Source of the DNA: Podospora pseudoanserina
Lineage: Eukaryota; Ascomycota; Sordariomycetes; Sordariales; Podosporaceae
DNA: 64,000 bases
Direction of reading: 5' to 3'
Assembly: GCF_035222485.1 (NCBI RefSeq)
Contig: NC_085920.1
Coordinates: 1,860,001 to 1,924,000 of the forward strand
The position numbers were made by a program, and so were the translations under genes. Below the pieces are notes generated by a model. It was not told the DNA's origin, did no database searches, and saw only the letters and a list, made by a program, of their open reading frames with translations. Positions 11,815 through 21,853 of this stretch are shown here, piece after piece (the first letter of the stretch is position 1; each line of letters starts with the position of its first letter).

Positions 11815-13669
11815 CGTGAAAGGATCCGAAGGTCGTCAAAATATATAAACTTGGCCCAAAAATCCTGTCTATGTGAATCGTATATGGTCGTTGAATCGAT
11901 GCGCTGCCGTTGATTTGATGCTCCGAATAACAATGTTTTGCAATTGATGCTTGGTGTCCAAAAGAAGGGAGCGTGGTGAAAAAGGTGAAGATATCGTTGC
12001 TATGGGGAGCAGCGGAGAGGCGTTCGAGCTTTTTATCAAAAGAATGTCGCGAGATACAAGATCTCTGTAATGAGTGATGGAAGCGCGAAAGGCGATGTTC
12101 GGCGAACAAAGAGGTTGGAGAGAGGGAAAAACGAAAAAGGAGAGACAAATACTTGAATGGGTGTGCCGCCAACGGGGGAGCAGGGTGTGCAGGGGTGCCG
12201 AAATGAGCCTGGATGTTTCTGCCGCTGGCCAACCCTTGGCTCCAAGACCGACGATCCGCTGGCGTTTTGACGTGAGTGGTCGGACGGACCCCGTAATCAA
12301 ACAAGGTTCACGCAGGTCCCAACTGCTTCCTATTGGTCGAACGAGGCCATGCTTTTCTTCCATCTCGACAGAACTCGCGAAGTGCTCATGGAAGCGGACT
12401 CTTGAACGTGTCATCTGTGGACCCGTGCCACGCAATGCATCAGCGCATCTGGGATGCAGGTACTGCGGCTTTTCTTGCTTTTTGTCATCAAACTCTTCCT
12501 GCTCTCGAGTCAACACCACGGCATATCGAGTGTCACACCCACAAGCGACAAGCGATCTCCACCGAACACAGGGGGAGCAGAGCGGCCAAGAGATGCAAAG
12601 CGGAACTACTGGCCGTGCCCTGCTTCTGGACCTGCTGGTCTGGGCCAATTTGGGTCCAGAATCGAGATGAATTGGCACTGCGTCCAGCGGAGTCACTAAC
12701 ACAATCCGCAATGCGGACCAGCATGTTGTGTTAAGCGCTCTCTTGGCCTTTAAAGCGTTTGATTGCAGCGTAGCGCGCCCTGGCAGCACAAGACGGGCCT
12801 ACCCCAGGTCATTGTGCTCTGTTTCATCAAAACGCTGAAGGGAACGTTCGCAGGGGACTTCGACACCGTTTTTTTATGTGGCCACTGGCCCGTGATCCGA
12901 TATCTTGTGTGACACTCGATCATGTTTCTTTCTGGCGGTTCGATATGCGGACCTCCTCACCAACCAAGCTGACCTTCCTCTTTGATTTATGGACCAAGTG
13001 GGTGGCCATCGTCCAGAGCTGTGCCGCCGGGTGGCTTCCATTTGCGAAAACCCAATTGAGCAGCCACTCTTCCATGTGTGAGACATCCAATCTTTGGTTT
13101 GAGAAAGAAGAGATTGTCGTCTGATGAGATTAGCATATCTACCAGCGCAGTTGACCAAGTTAACGTTTGTGTTCCCAGCACAGCAGACTTCTGCCATGAT
13201 AACAAAACATTTCTAATTGTCAACTGTCAAACGTGATATCGAACATGTCTTGATCCAGCCTGTGATGTTGGCTGTCACTGACAGCTCGCGTGCCCCACAG
13301 CTACAGAAGCGCAAAAGTGGTCCAAGCTTTCTGTGCCCCGCGACAGACAGACGACGGCAAAGCTAGCTTGTGGATATTTTCTGATATCCCAAATTTGGCT
13401 TGCCCATCAAAATCGACGACGGCGACAATAGGAGCCCTCCCGTTGAAACTACGATACTCTGTCAAATCGATCATCGTGACCTTGATATTCGAACACAACA
13501 GGATCACAAACACCAACGGTCCAAAACCCTGATTAAGGCCGCCAAACCTACCCAGCCGACAACCACCCCCCCCAAAGGCCATAAGCAACTTCGGCGCAGC
13601 AGAATATCCCCCCAGTTCGAACAAAAGAGGGGAAACCCCTAAACCGACCCCTCCACAAAACCCCCCATC
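11815..13669. other. divergent intergenic stretch, allergen-like gene / RRP41
   Basis: No gene is supported. It should carry the promoters of the two divergent genes. Long open frames on the minus strand at 11.8-12.8 kb have no codon bias and no domain, and I treat them as chance. Confidence 0.5.
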
Positions 13670-14568
13670 ATGCCGCTCGACACATCAACCTACGGCCTCG
13701 CCCTCCTTCGCGTCGACGGACGGAGGTGGAACGAGCTCCGTCGCATCCACGGCCAAATCCGCACCCAAGCCGCAGCCGATGGTTCCTCCTACCTCGAAAT
13801 GGGCCACACAAAAGTCATGTGCGTCGTCACCGGCCCTAGCGAGCCCGGTCCGCGCCGTGGAGGAGCACCAGGGGGGGCCAGCGGCGGCGGTGGATCGGGC
13901 GGGCAGTCCAAAGACGCAGAGGTGGTGGTCAACATCGTCATTGCTGGGTTCAGTTCGGTAGATAGGAAAAGAAGGGGGAGGGGTGACAAGTAAAGCCCTC
14001 TGCTATACACCATACCCCTTGGCGGCTCACAGTTCTGCTAACAAAAAAACATAGGCGCACCCTAGAAATGCAATTCACCCTCTCCAACACCCTCGCCGCG
14101 ACCCTCCACACCCACCTCTTCCCCCACTCCCAAATCAACATCTCCCTGCACGTCCTCTCCCAGGACGGCTCCCTCCTCGCAGCCCTCATCAACGCCGCCA
14201 CGTTGGCGTGTGTGGACGCCGGTATCCCCATGACAGACTACGTGACCGCCTGCACGGCCGGTTCAACCTCAACATACGCCGCCAACGACGAGGGCGCCGA
14301 CCCGTTGCTCGATCTTAACCACCAGGAAGAGCAAGAACTACCCGGGCTGACAGTAGCCACCCTTGGTGAAAGCGACAAGGTCGTGGCGTTGGTGTGCGAG
14401 AGCAGAGTGCAGATCAGCCGGTTGGAGGGCATGCTGGCTGTGGGAGTGGACGGGTGTAAGCAAGTGAGAGAGATTCTGGATCAGGTTATCAAAGCGCAGG
14501 GGCGAAAGATGATCTTGGAGGGGACGGTAGACAAGGGGACGGGACTCAATGATATGGATCTGGATTAG
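13670..14568 (+). CDS. RRP41: exosome core subunit Rrp41/Ski6 (RNase PH fold)
   Basis: Core ring subunit of the RNA exosome, which degrades and trims RNA 3'-to-5' in nucleus and cytoplasm. The exons are 13670-13989 and 14055-14568 (65 nt intron, GTAAAG...CATAG), giving 277 residues. The RNase PH domain starts LLRVDGRRWNELRRIHGQI, with SSYLEMGHTKVMCVVTGPSEP typical of Rrp41. The second half has SLLAALINAATLACVDAGIPMTDYV. A Gly/Ala-rich insert of about 25 residues (GGAPGGASGGGGSGG) follows the first strand block, as in other filamentous fungi. Eukaryotic Rrp41 is catalytically dead but structural. Its neighbour on the other strand is convergent, with 338 bp between stops. Confidence 0.93.
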
Positions 14569-14906
14569 GGCAGCATTGTCCCGTTGTCATATTGTATGTG
14601 TATCAGTGTGTTTGGTTGGAATGGCGTTTGGAGATAGGGTTTTATCCATCGGCCGGCGTTTTTGACAGGAACTTTAACGATAACAGACATGGGGGCAAGG
14701 CAATGCTTCAAAGGTGAGAAGAAGCCGGGTTCGTTTTGCCCTCATCAAAGTTCATTAATTCTCGTGGCCTGGAATTGGCTACCTACTTTTTGTGTTGCTG
14801 TGATGTGTTGCCTCGGTCAAAGAATGCGCAAAACAAAACTCCCGTTACTGACCACCGGACAAAAGAGAGATAGAATACAACAAACTTTTAGTTTTCCTCC
14901 AAAATA
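14569..14906. other. convergent 3' region
   Basis: Shared 3' side of RRP41 and the PDI gene. No further gene is seen. Confidence 0.5.
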
Positions 14907-16543
14907 TCAAAGCTCGTCATGCTCTGCGGCAGGCCTGGCCCCGCACTGCTCGGCAGCACCAGTCTGGCACTCTGGTTCGGGATCCGTGGCCTCGGTCGCG
15001 GAGGACTCGGGTGGAACTCGAGTGGCGTTCTCTTCGGGAGTGAGAGGAGTGGGTTCCTCGCTGGTGGCGGCCTCAGTCGCGTCGGGGGTGTCCGCAGCAG
15101 TCGGGTCCGCCTCGGGCTCCGGAGTAGCCGGTGTGGGCTGCTCCACCGAGATGGCCACAATGCCCTCGGGAAGCTTCTTCTTGGAACCCTCACCCATACG
15201 AATGGCGTCGATCCAGCTCTCCACCGTGGTGTGCGCAAAGTCGGCACCCTCAAAGTGGCGCCACCAGCCCCTGCGGGCGTTGATGGCGATGATCTCCACC
15301 TCGTTGGTGAGATCGAGGGCCTTGAGGAGAGGGGCGGCGCCGTTGATGCTGGTGGGTACCTCGTAGAAGGGGAAGAGGTTGCGCTTGCCTTGGGCGTATT
15401 TGAAGGAGAGTTGGGCCAGGCTGTCGAGTGCCTTCTTGGCCGAGTCGCTTTCGCTGTTGGAGACAAAGGCAAGGACGCAGGTGTGAGACTTTTCGGTCAG
15501 GCACTCTTTGATCAGCTTCTCCTGGGAGTTGATGGTGGGAATGGGCAAGGCCTTCTCGATGATGACGGGGGCTTCTTGTGTTGGAACCTCGGGCTCGGAT
15601 TCGGCTGTGGATGACGACTCGGATGAATCGGCCTTCTTCTCGATCTTCTTCTCAGTCTTCTTCTCAGTCTTTTTCTCAGCTTTCTTTTCCTTCTTTGCAG
15701 CCTTGGGCTTAGCAGGCGCTGGGTCAGGGTTGGGCGCTCCGGCTTGCGAGAGGAATGTGACCAAAGCCTCCTTCTTGAGCTCTCCGTCGTAGGTTACCGC
15801 CGGGGCATCTCCGCCCGGCAGAAGGATAAGGGTGGGATACTTGGTGATGCCGAACTTCTCCACGGCCTTGGCCTGAGTATTCCGCACCTGTCCGACTGTG
15901 ATCACGTCGAGGAAGTCAATGGCAATGCTCTTGAGCAAGGAGGATGTAGTCCCCTTGTCAGTAAAGAGAAGAGCCTTTGGGGCGTCCTTCTCGTCATCCA
16001 AGAACTTATCCAGGGTCTTGTCCTCAACCTTGACAACGTGGTTGTTCATGGCTTGCACCACAGCCTCGACAATACCGCTTGCTGTTCTTTGGCCATTGTA
16101 GTCTTGCACCATCGGCTTGCCACCTCCCTTCTTTGGCTTGACAATCTTGAGCGTTGGGAAGCCCTGCACGCCCATCTGACCGCAGAATTGCTTGTTGGCA
16201 TCATCATCGCAGTCCACCGCGGCTACCTTGGCGATCCCAGCCAGGTTCTTGGCAGCCTTTTCGTAGGCTGGCTGAAGGTTCTTGCAGTGGCCGCACCATG
16301 GGGCATAGAATTCGACAATCTTGAGCGGAGGAGGTTAGCTGGAGAAAGCTCCAAGTGTTTGTCTGCCAAGCTACAAGGTTCAATATCACTTACAGAGGTA
16401 TGGTTGCTCTTAGCAATCAGTCTGTCATAGCTCTTCGCATCCACCTGCAAGACAGGAGACTTCTTGGAGTAGAGACCAGCCTGAGCTCCTGGAAGCGCAG
16501 ACAGCAGGGCAACTGCCACGGCACAGAGTGTGGGGTGATGCAT
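14907..16543 (-). CDS. protein disulfide isomerase-like ER protein with HDEL (Mpd1/P5-type)
   Basis: ER-lumen thiol oxidoreductase that forms or shuffles disulfides in secretory proteins. On the minus strand, exon 1 is 16543-16394 and exon 2 is 16319-14907. The 74 nt intron starts GTAAGT and has a CTAAC branch site close to a TCAAG acceptor. The protein has 520 residues. A signal peptide covers about residues 1-22 (CAVAVALLSALPGAQA). An active thioredoxin domain carries FYAPWCGHCKN with the CGHC redox pair near residue 58. A second thioredoxin-like domain has no CxxC. Between 240 and 300 is a strongly charged Lys/Glu linker, and after residue 440 a Pro/Glu/Thr-rich tail ends in HDEL for retrieval to the ER. 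Only one redox-active site is present, as in Mpd1, unlike classical Pdi1. Confidence 0.92.
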
Positions 16544-17173
16544 GATGCCTGCTCTACCACGGCGGCTTGCTCGTTGCGGGTGCTCTGCTCGTGTGGATAG
16601 CGAGAGTGGAAGATGGATGGGCTAATAGACGTAGTATAGATATAGAAGGTGTGGAGTTTGTTATCAAGTGGACACAAAGGAGAAGCAAGAGAAGACACTG
16701 GGCGGCAAGGAAGAAAAGAGAACTAGTTCACCAGCCTTGCTCCCTGGGATGTCTTCACTGGGCATATATGATCAGATGATACACAGGACGAAGGTGAGCT
16801 CACTGCCTAAATAAAAGCTGGCATCTTTCCATGTTTAGCAAAAGAACACATTTCCAATGCTGTGACGCCGGTGCCACCTACGATTGATGGAGAATCGACC
16901 AGAAGCAAGAGCATGGACCATCTCGTGGCTTTAGCTCCCTGCCCATGTGCCCCTCGGCCTGGACAGCGGAATGTGGGGTAGACTTGGCAGCCAGGTGCTC
17001 CAACATCGAGGAGCAACTGGCGCTGGAGCTGACGACTTCCAACCAGGCAGACAGATCTAGGAGCGACAAACAGGATTAGGGATATTGCTAGATATTTTCT
17101 CATTGCCAAACTCCCAGTCAACAACTTCTCTGCCTCACGTTTGCGATAGTGCCTACCTGCCTACCTACCCACG
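16544..17173. other. divergent promoter region, PDI / VTA1
   Basis: 630 bp between two divergent starts. A 105-codon minus-strand frame (16807-17124) begins with a signal-like stretch but has no family likeness, so I do not call it. CCTACCTGCCTACCTACC lies just upstream of the VTA1 start. Confidence 0.5.
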
Positions 17174-18514
17174 ATGGACGCCATTCCCGCGGCCATCAAA
17201 CAGGCCGATATCAACCTCTGGAAATGCGCCGCCAAAGCTGTGCAGCTCCAAAATGTGAAGCCCATCATCGCGTACTGGTGTGAATACTGGGTGGTCAGAC
17301 AAATTCTGGCGAAACAACTGCATCTTGCCGATGAAGAGACTCTCAACTATACAACCACCTTGATGGACAAGCTGGAAGAGGTGCGTGCCAACGTCCTGCC
17401 AGCAATCTATAAACCCTGCGCTAACGTTGATGTTTCATGACAGACTAAGCAGAAATATGCCCACGAGGAAGCTATCATGGACGATGCCGCCAGCCAAGCC
17501 TATGTCGAACAATTCGCCCAAGAGACCCTCGACCGTGCCGAGAGAGTGGTCAAGGCCAACAAAGTTACCCAACAAACAGCGACGACGTTTGACGCAGCTG
17601 CTACCTTCTTTCACCTTGTTAATATCTGGGGGACTCCGGATGCAGAGACACAGCAAAAGATCAAATATGCCAAGTGGAACGCCGCGCGGATTGTCAAGGC
17701 GATCAAGGAAGGCAAGGACCCAAATGAGTCCAACCCAAAGCTGGAGGAACTCGAACAGCCCGCTCCCCCACCCTTGGACCACAATGATCCGGAAGTTCAG
17801 GGTCTGACGGACACGCCATACGACGCCGGGCCAAGATCAGTGACAGTGGAGGATGTTCCCGACGTGGATCTGCGTAGAGATGCTGCCGGCGTATCGTTAC
17901 CGCAGAGCCCTGTTTCTGCCGGACCACCATCAGCGTGGGGGGATGAGCTCAAGTTACCAGGAGTGCCAACACAGCTCAATGATCCTGTGCCCAGATCGCC
18001 TTCTATTCCGTCACCAATCTCTCCACCGTCGCATAATCCAGCCAACTACCAAGGAGCCCCTGATCTGCCATCACCAGTTACCGGACCGACTTGGACGCAG
18101 TCGCAGCCTAGTCCATTGGACACGCCTCCTCCCGTATCATGGTCACAACCCCCGACTCAACCACCTCCCACCACCGGGTGGACGCCATCTCCTGCGGCTC
18201 AACAACAGCCCTACGCCCCACCATCAGCGCCTCCAACCTTTGCTATGAACAACCCGTCGACAGCTGCAGTGGCTTCCCCGCCCGTCAGCCCTCCTACAAA
18301 TCCTTATTACATGAACATGACACCAACAGCTTATACCACACATCCACCTGCGCCCGCCGCGTACGCACCTGCTCAAAGTGGCCTCGTGGACGAAGCTGCC
18401 ATGGTTGGGGCTCAAAAGCATGCCAAATGGGCTATATCTGCGCTGAACTTTGAGGATGTGCCGACAGCGGTGAAAGAGCTGCGGAGGGCATTGGAGCTTC
18501 TTGGTGCGACATAG
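17174..18514 (+). CDS. VTA1: Vta1, ESCRT/Vps4 regulator
   Basis: Activator of the AAA-ATPase Vps4 in the multivesicular-body pathway; it acts on endosomes in disassembly of ESCRT-III. The exons are 17174-17380 and 17444-18514 (63 nt intron with CTAAC branch site), giving 425 residues. The N-terminal MIT-like region starts MDAIPAAIKQADINLWKCAAKA. It goes on with YWVVRQIL and the FFHLVNIWG segment that binds ESCRT-III tails. The middle, about 200-380, is Pro/Ser-rich and disordered. The C-terminal VSL domain closes with AQKHAKWAISALNFEDVPTAVKELRRAL, which dimerises and binds Vps4. The domain order and both conserved ends match the family. The start codon follows CCCACG in a clean leader. Confidence 0.95.
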
Positions 18515-20556
18515 CTGGATTGTGATACCATTGATAATAACGATTATATGCAACTAATGCATCACCCCCGTCAACTACGTCTTCATGCGGATTTCCTTGG
18601 GAGGCCTTAGCGCCCGAGCCGGCGTTCAGCGTTTGTAATATGACCTTGTCTTGCGAGCGGTTCTTCTCGAAACCAGACTGTCGGATCCTGAGGCAGCGCC
18701 TTGCTGCATGTCTCTGACAAGGGCGAAGGCTAGAACCGGAGGGGTGGCCAGCAGTTCGTTGCGAGCCACAGAGGTGTCACAAGCGCCATCTAGTGTAACG
18801 AGTGCAACAGACCGCGTGCGCACAGCAGACGCAGGCAGTGTATGAAGTTGACAAGCTGGCTCCATACGAGCCCCATGACATGACTTTTGACAGGGCCTGC
18901 TCCGGCAGGCTAGAGCGAGGAGATGCAAAACATCATGTCTGTGGTTCTGCATGTCTATCAGTCGTTTCTGCATTGAAATGACACTTGACAACCTTGCGAG
19001 AAGGTTGGTGCAGGTCTGGGGTCTCTGAGTGGTTCGGTCCGAATTGCCTTGTTTATTTCAAGCAGGTGGCAGGTTGTAGCTAGGAGAATGGCTCAGCTAC
19101 TGGGCGTGTGTCTTGGTGGGGAAGACTTTGTTTGCAATGTAGCGAGTTCAGAGGAATTGTATAAATGCATCAACAAATCGCGTGTTTCCCATTGCCTGTT
19201 TGCCCCGGTGACGCCCAGACAATGACCACACGAGTCAACGAAAACCGACCTCACACCGAAAGCTCAGGCGGGAATTGATTGAAGCTTGCAACTGCAGCTC
19301 CTTCTCCGTCGTACATACGACTCATTCGTTTATCGTCTTCGCTCTTCTTCTTCGTTTCTGTCATTCTTACGATATCACCTTACTTCCTATTGTTTCTGCG
19401 ACTTGCAGTCGAGGTTACAGCTCCGCTCACTTCCGCCCCCGAATTACAAGTACAGGTTCGGTGAACAGCTAGCGGTGGTTTGGGGTCGGTATCTGGCCTG
19501 CCCTGGTCGCGCGGTGTGCCTTGCGTTACTACACACCCTGTAGTAGGTAGAGTGCCTCGCCTCTTGGACGCTTCACTTTTGTACGGCACCCAGTGATCGA
19601 CATTGGGCATAACTAGGTGGATGAAGAATCGAGTAGTTTCAGCTGCTGTGATATAAGTCTACCCTGCTACTGGGTTCATATCTACGACTCAAAAGCATAA
19701 CCCACCTGTCATTCTTTCTACGGTACGCCACTATCTGTGCTCGCCTGTACAAAGAGAAGCTAACAATCCGGCTTATATAGATTCACAAAGGAAGTCGACC
19801 GCCAACAATCAAAGATGGATAACGGCGACAGCACCTGCAACAGCAACTACACGTTCAGCAGCAGCGGCGGGTGCTTGTCTTCATCTACAACCTCCACCAG
19901 CTCTCCGACCGACTGGAGGCCACGGGTTTATACCCCTTTGCCACATGTACATGTGCCAGTGGCAACTATTTCAACCACGAGATGCGCAAGCCAACGTTGA
20001 AACTGATGGACTCGGCCATGGCACTGGGTCTGGGATTTTAAGGAGGTTTTGTTGGATGACCTAGATTTTCAAGATGCTCGTTTGAAAAGTCAACACATGC
20101 CGGTTTTTGAACCCAAGAGAAGAATCAGATCAGTCAAATCGATTAGAGAGTAACACCGTACAAGCCTGATATGCAACCGAAACGCTCTTTCCTTCAGTGA
20201 CATGCAGCAGGGCCACGCACCTTCCCTGAGGATTGATGTCATCACGTCTCGGGACTGGTCGTTTGAGGTTTAGGTTCTGCATCCAGGGCAAGAATTTTAC
20301 TATCAATGCTACTGTTCTGATTGATTTGCTAAAGTTGCTGTTTCCAGAACTCGCCTCTGACTTTGTGGCACGAGGGTGTCTGGCAAATGGTGTTTTTGAT
20401 GTGTTTTCTTCCACCGATTACTTCGCTCATTTCCAAGATATAAATTCGTATTCTTTCAAGATTTTCAACACGAGTCAACATATCATATTTCCTTTTGGCT
20501 TGGCGCCCATCACCTATTAATCATTGATTCTCGATTTTGCTAGATCAACATACACC
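18515..20556. other. 2 kb stretch with a possible gene remnant
   Basis: No complete gene is seen. A codon-biased open frame lies near 19.8-20.0 kb and is listed separately. A plausible 5'-UTR-like intron lies just before it at about 19723-19780 (GTACGC, GCTAAC branch, TATATAG acceptor). The rest appears non-coding. Confidence 0.45.
19815..20041 (+). pseudogene. possible small gene or gene remnant, unknown
   Basis: I do not recognise this. An ATG at 19815 opens a 61-codon frame (MDNGDSTCNSNYTF...). After about 20 codons the good third-position C/G bias moves to another frame, 19823-20041. That frame reads RVLVFIYNLHQLSDRLEA, then a Cys-containing stretch and ends KLMDSAMALGLGF. It follows a well-formed intron (branch GCTAAC, acceptor TATATAG at about 19780). 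Either a small transcript uses one of these frames, or this is a remnant with a frame change around 19865. No signal peptide or domain is visible. Confidence 0.3.
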
Positions 20557-21105
20557 ATGTCGACGGTCACTTTGACCATTAGCTTGGCTGCCATGTGCCT
20601 CGTATCTGGTATACAAGCACATGTGGTGATGAACACTCCCGGATCATACGGCCTCCACGAGGGCACCCCACTCCTTCAAGTCAACCCGCTCGATGGCGTC
20701 ACCTACAAGCACCCTCGTTCAACTAATAATTTCCATCACAATGGACTCACTGTCATGGAGGCTGGAAATGTCATCCACGTCAATTTTACTGGCGGCGCTC
20801 AACACGGAGGCGGCTCATGCCAGTTCAGCATCACGTACGATACTCCCGACAATGGACAGTTGAGCGAGAAGACAAGGTTCAAGACTACATACACCATAAT
20901 CGGGGGCTGTCCGGCGCAGTTTACGAATGAGATGGCAAACCTACCTGCGTCATATCATGATGCTGAGCAACAACTAGACACTGAGCATTGTGGTAATGAC
21001 ACTGAATTTAATGGCATGAGGAACTTCCTGGTACCTTTGGCCGAAGTTGTATGTATCATGGAATTGATCACTGAGGCTATGGTTTTGACAATATTTATCG
21101 GTTGA
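20557..21105 (+). CDS. LPMO-like secreted protein (AA11-like), probably broken at 3' side
   Basis: The open frame gives 182 residues. A signal peptide of 21 residues (TISLAAMCLVSGIQA) would be cut just before His22. An N-terminal His in the mature protein is the first arm of the copper 'histidine brace' of lytic polysaccharide monooxygenases. The second candidate brace His is in GGAQHGGGSCQFSITYD, a motif shared with AA11-like fungal proteins, followed by TIIGGCPAQF. Family members continue through a CxNDxxxC...FxVP segment into an AWTWFN...NREMYMNC block. Here CGNDTEFNGMRNFLVPLAEV matches the first, but the tryptophan block is absent and the frame stops. Ser/Thr/Pro-rich tail-like frames continue behind it in other phases. 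I take it as a decayed copy or one with an unresolved intron. Confidence 0.55.
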   Translation: MSTVTLTISLAAMCLVSGIQAHVVMNTPGSYGLHEGTPLLQVNPLDGVTYKHPRSTNNFHHNGLTVMEAGNVIHVNFTGGAQHGGGSCQFSITYDTPDNGQLSEKTRFKTTYTIIGGCPAQFTNEMANLPASYHDAEQQLDTEHCGNDTEFNGMRNFLVPLAEVVCIMELITEAMVLTIFIG

Positions 21106-21640
21106 AGAATGGTCCCGCGGTGTTTGCCTCATCAGCTACCCCTTTTATCGTCTCTTCAACGGTATTTCCGACTTTTACTCTGGGTTTGTCTGTCAGTATC
21201 ACTCACTTCCTCTCTTCTACGGTGACGCTAGGGACTGGAACCACCACTATCGGAGTACCATCCATAACGCCAACAAATACGGTCACAGTCTCATCTACTG
21301 GCGAAGTCTGCGAACCCGACACCTCTACACAAGTAGTTATTAATATAGCCCCTTTAACCCCCACCACCCCCGGAGGAAACTACACCGCCAGTAGCCACCA
21401 CCTCAACCAAAAAGCCCGGAATCACTTCCATATTCCCCATCGAAGACACGACGTTCACAACCTCGACTCTCTCAACCACACCCCTCCCGCTCGCTACGGC
21501 TCCACTGCCAGGATCAATCCAGATGCCCAAGCCAGCGGCCAACGCGGTCCCGTGCACAAAGCAAGAGCGAGGAGGAGGAGGCTTCGTTCCTTTTGGTGAA
21601 GTTTTGGGAACGATAAGGGAGTATAGAATCATGATGGGGC
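21076..21640 (+). pseudogene. Ser/Thr/Pro-rich tail fragments behind the LPMO-like frame
   Basis: Downstream of the LPMO-like frame, low-complexity Ser/Thr-rich peptide continues in one phase (about 21076-21340, VSSTVFPTFTLG, TPTNTVTVSSTG). From about 21355 a better-looking Pro/Thr linker runs in another phase (PPPPPEETTPPVATTSTKKP, then PKPAANAVPCTKQERGGGG). Such linkers are typical of secreted LPMO-like proteins. The change of phase without good splice sites suggests the gene is damaged. An intron solution is not excluded: 20993-21075 would keep the frame but remove conserved residues. Confidence 0.35.
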
Positions 21641-21853
21641 AGTCGGTAATACGCTTGAACAGTACAATTTTTTGGAGATTGTAATTGTAGCTGATTAGGT
21701 CGCAATATCACAGTTTTGTGTTTAAAGTTTGCTAGAGGTGTTATCATTATCTTTGGTGAACCGAGCTTCAAAGTAAAAGGCAAGTCAGTCTCCTACCTAC
21801 TTATCCTTTATGGCTGGTTTATGAACTATCATTTGAAGCCTATCGGCAAGATA

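Noticed and set aside
11869-12789. 306-codon minus-strand frame upstream of the Asp f 4-like gene
   Set aside because: It has mixed composition, no domain, and overlaps the expected promoter and leader of the allergen-like gene.
16807-17124. Minus-strand frame with a signal-peptide-like start (MRKYLAISLILFVAP)
   Set aside because: It lies in the divergent promoter between PDI and VTA1; the remainder is low-quality sequence without domain or bias.
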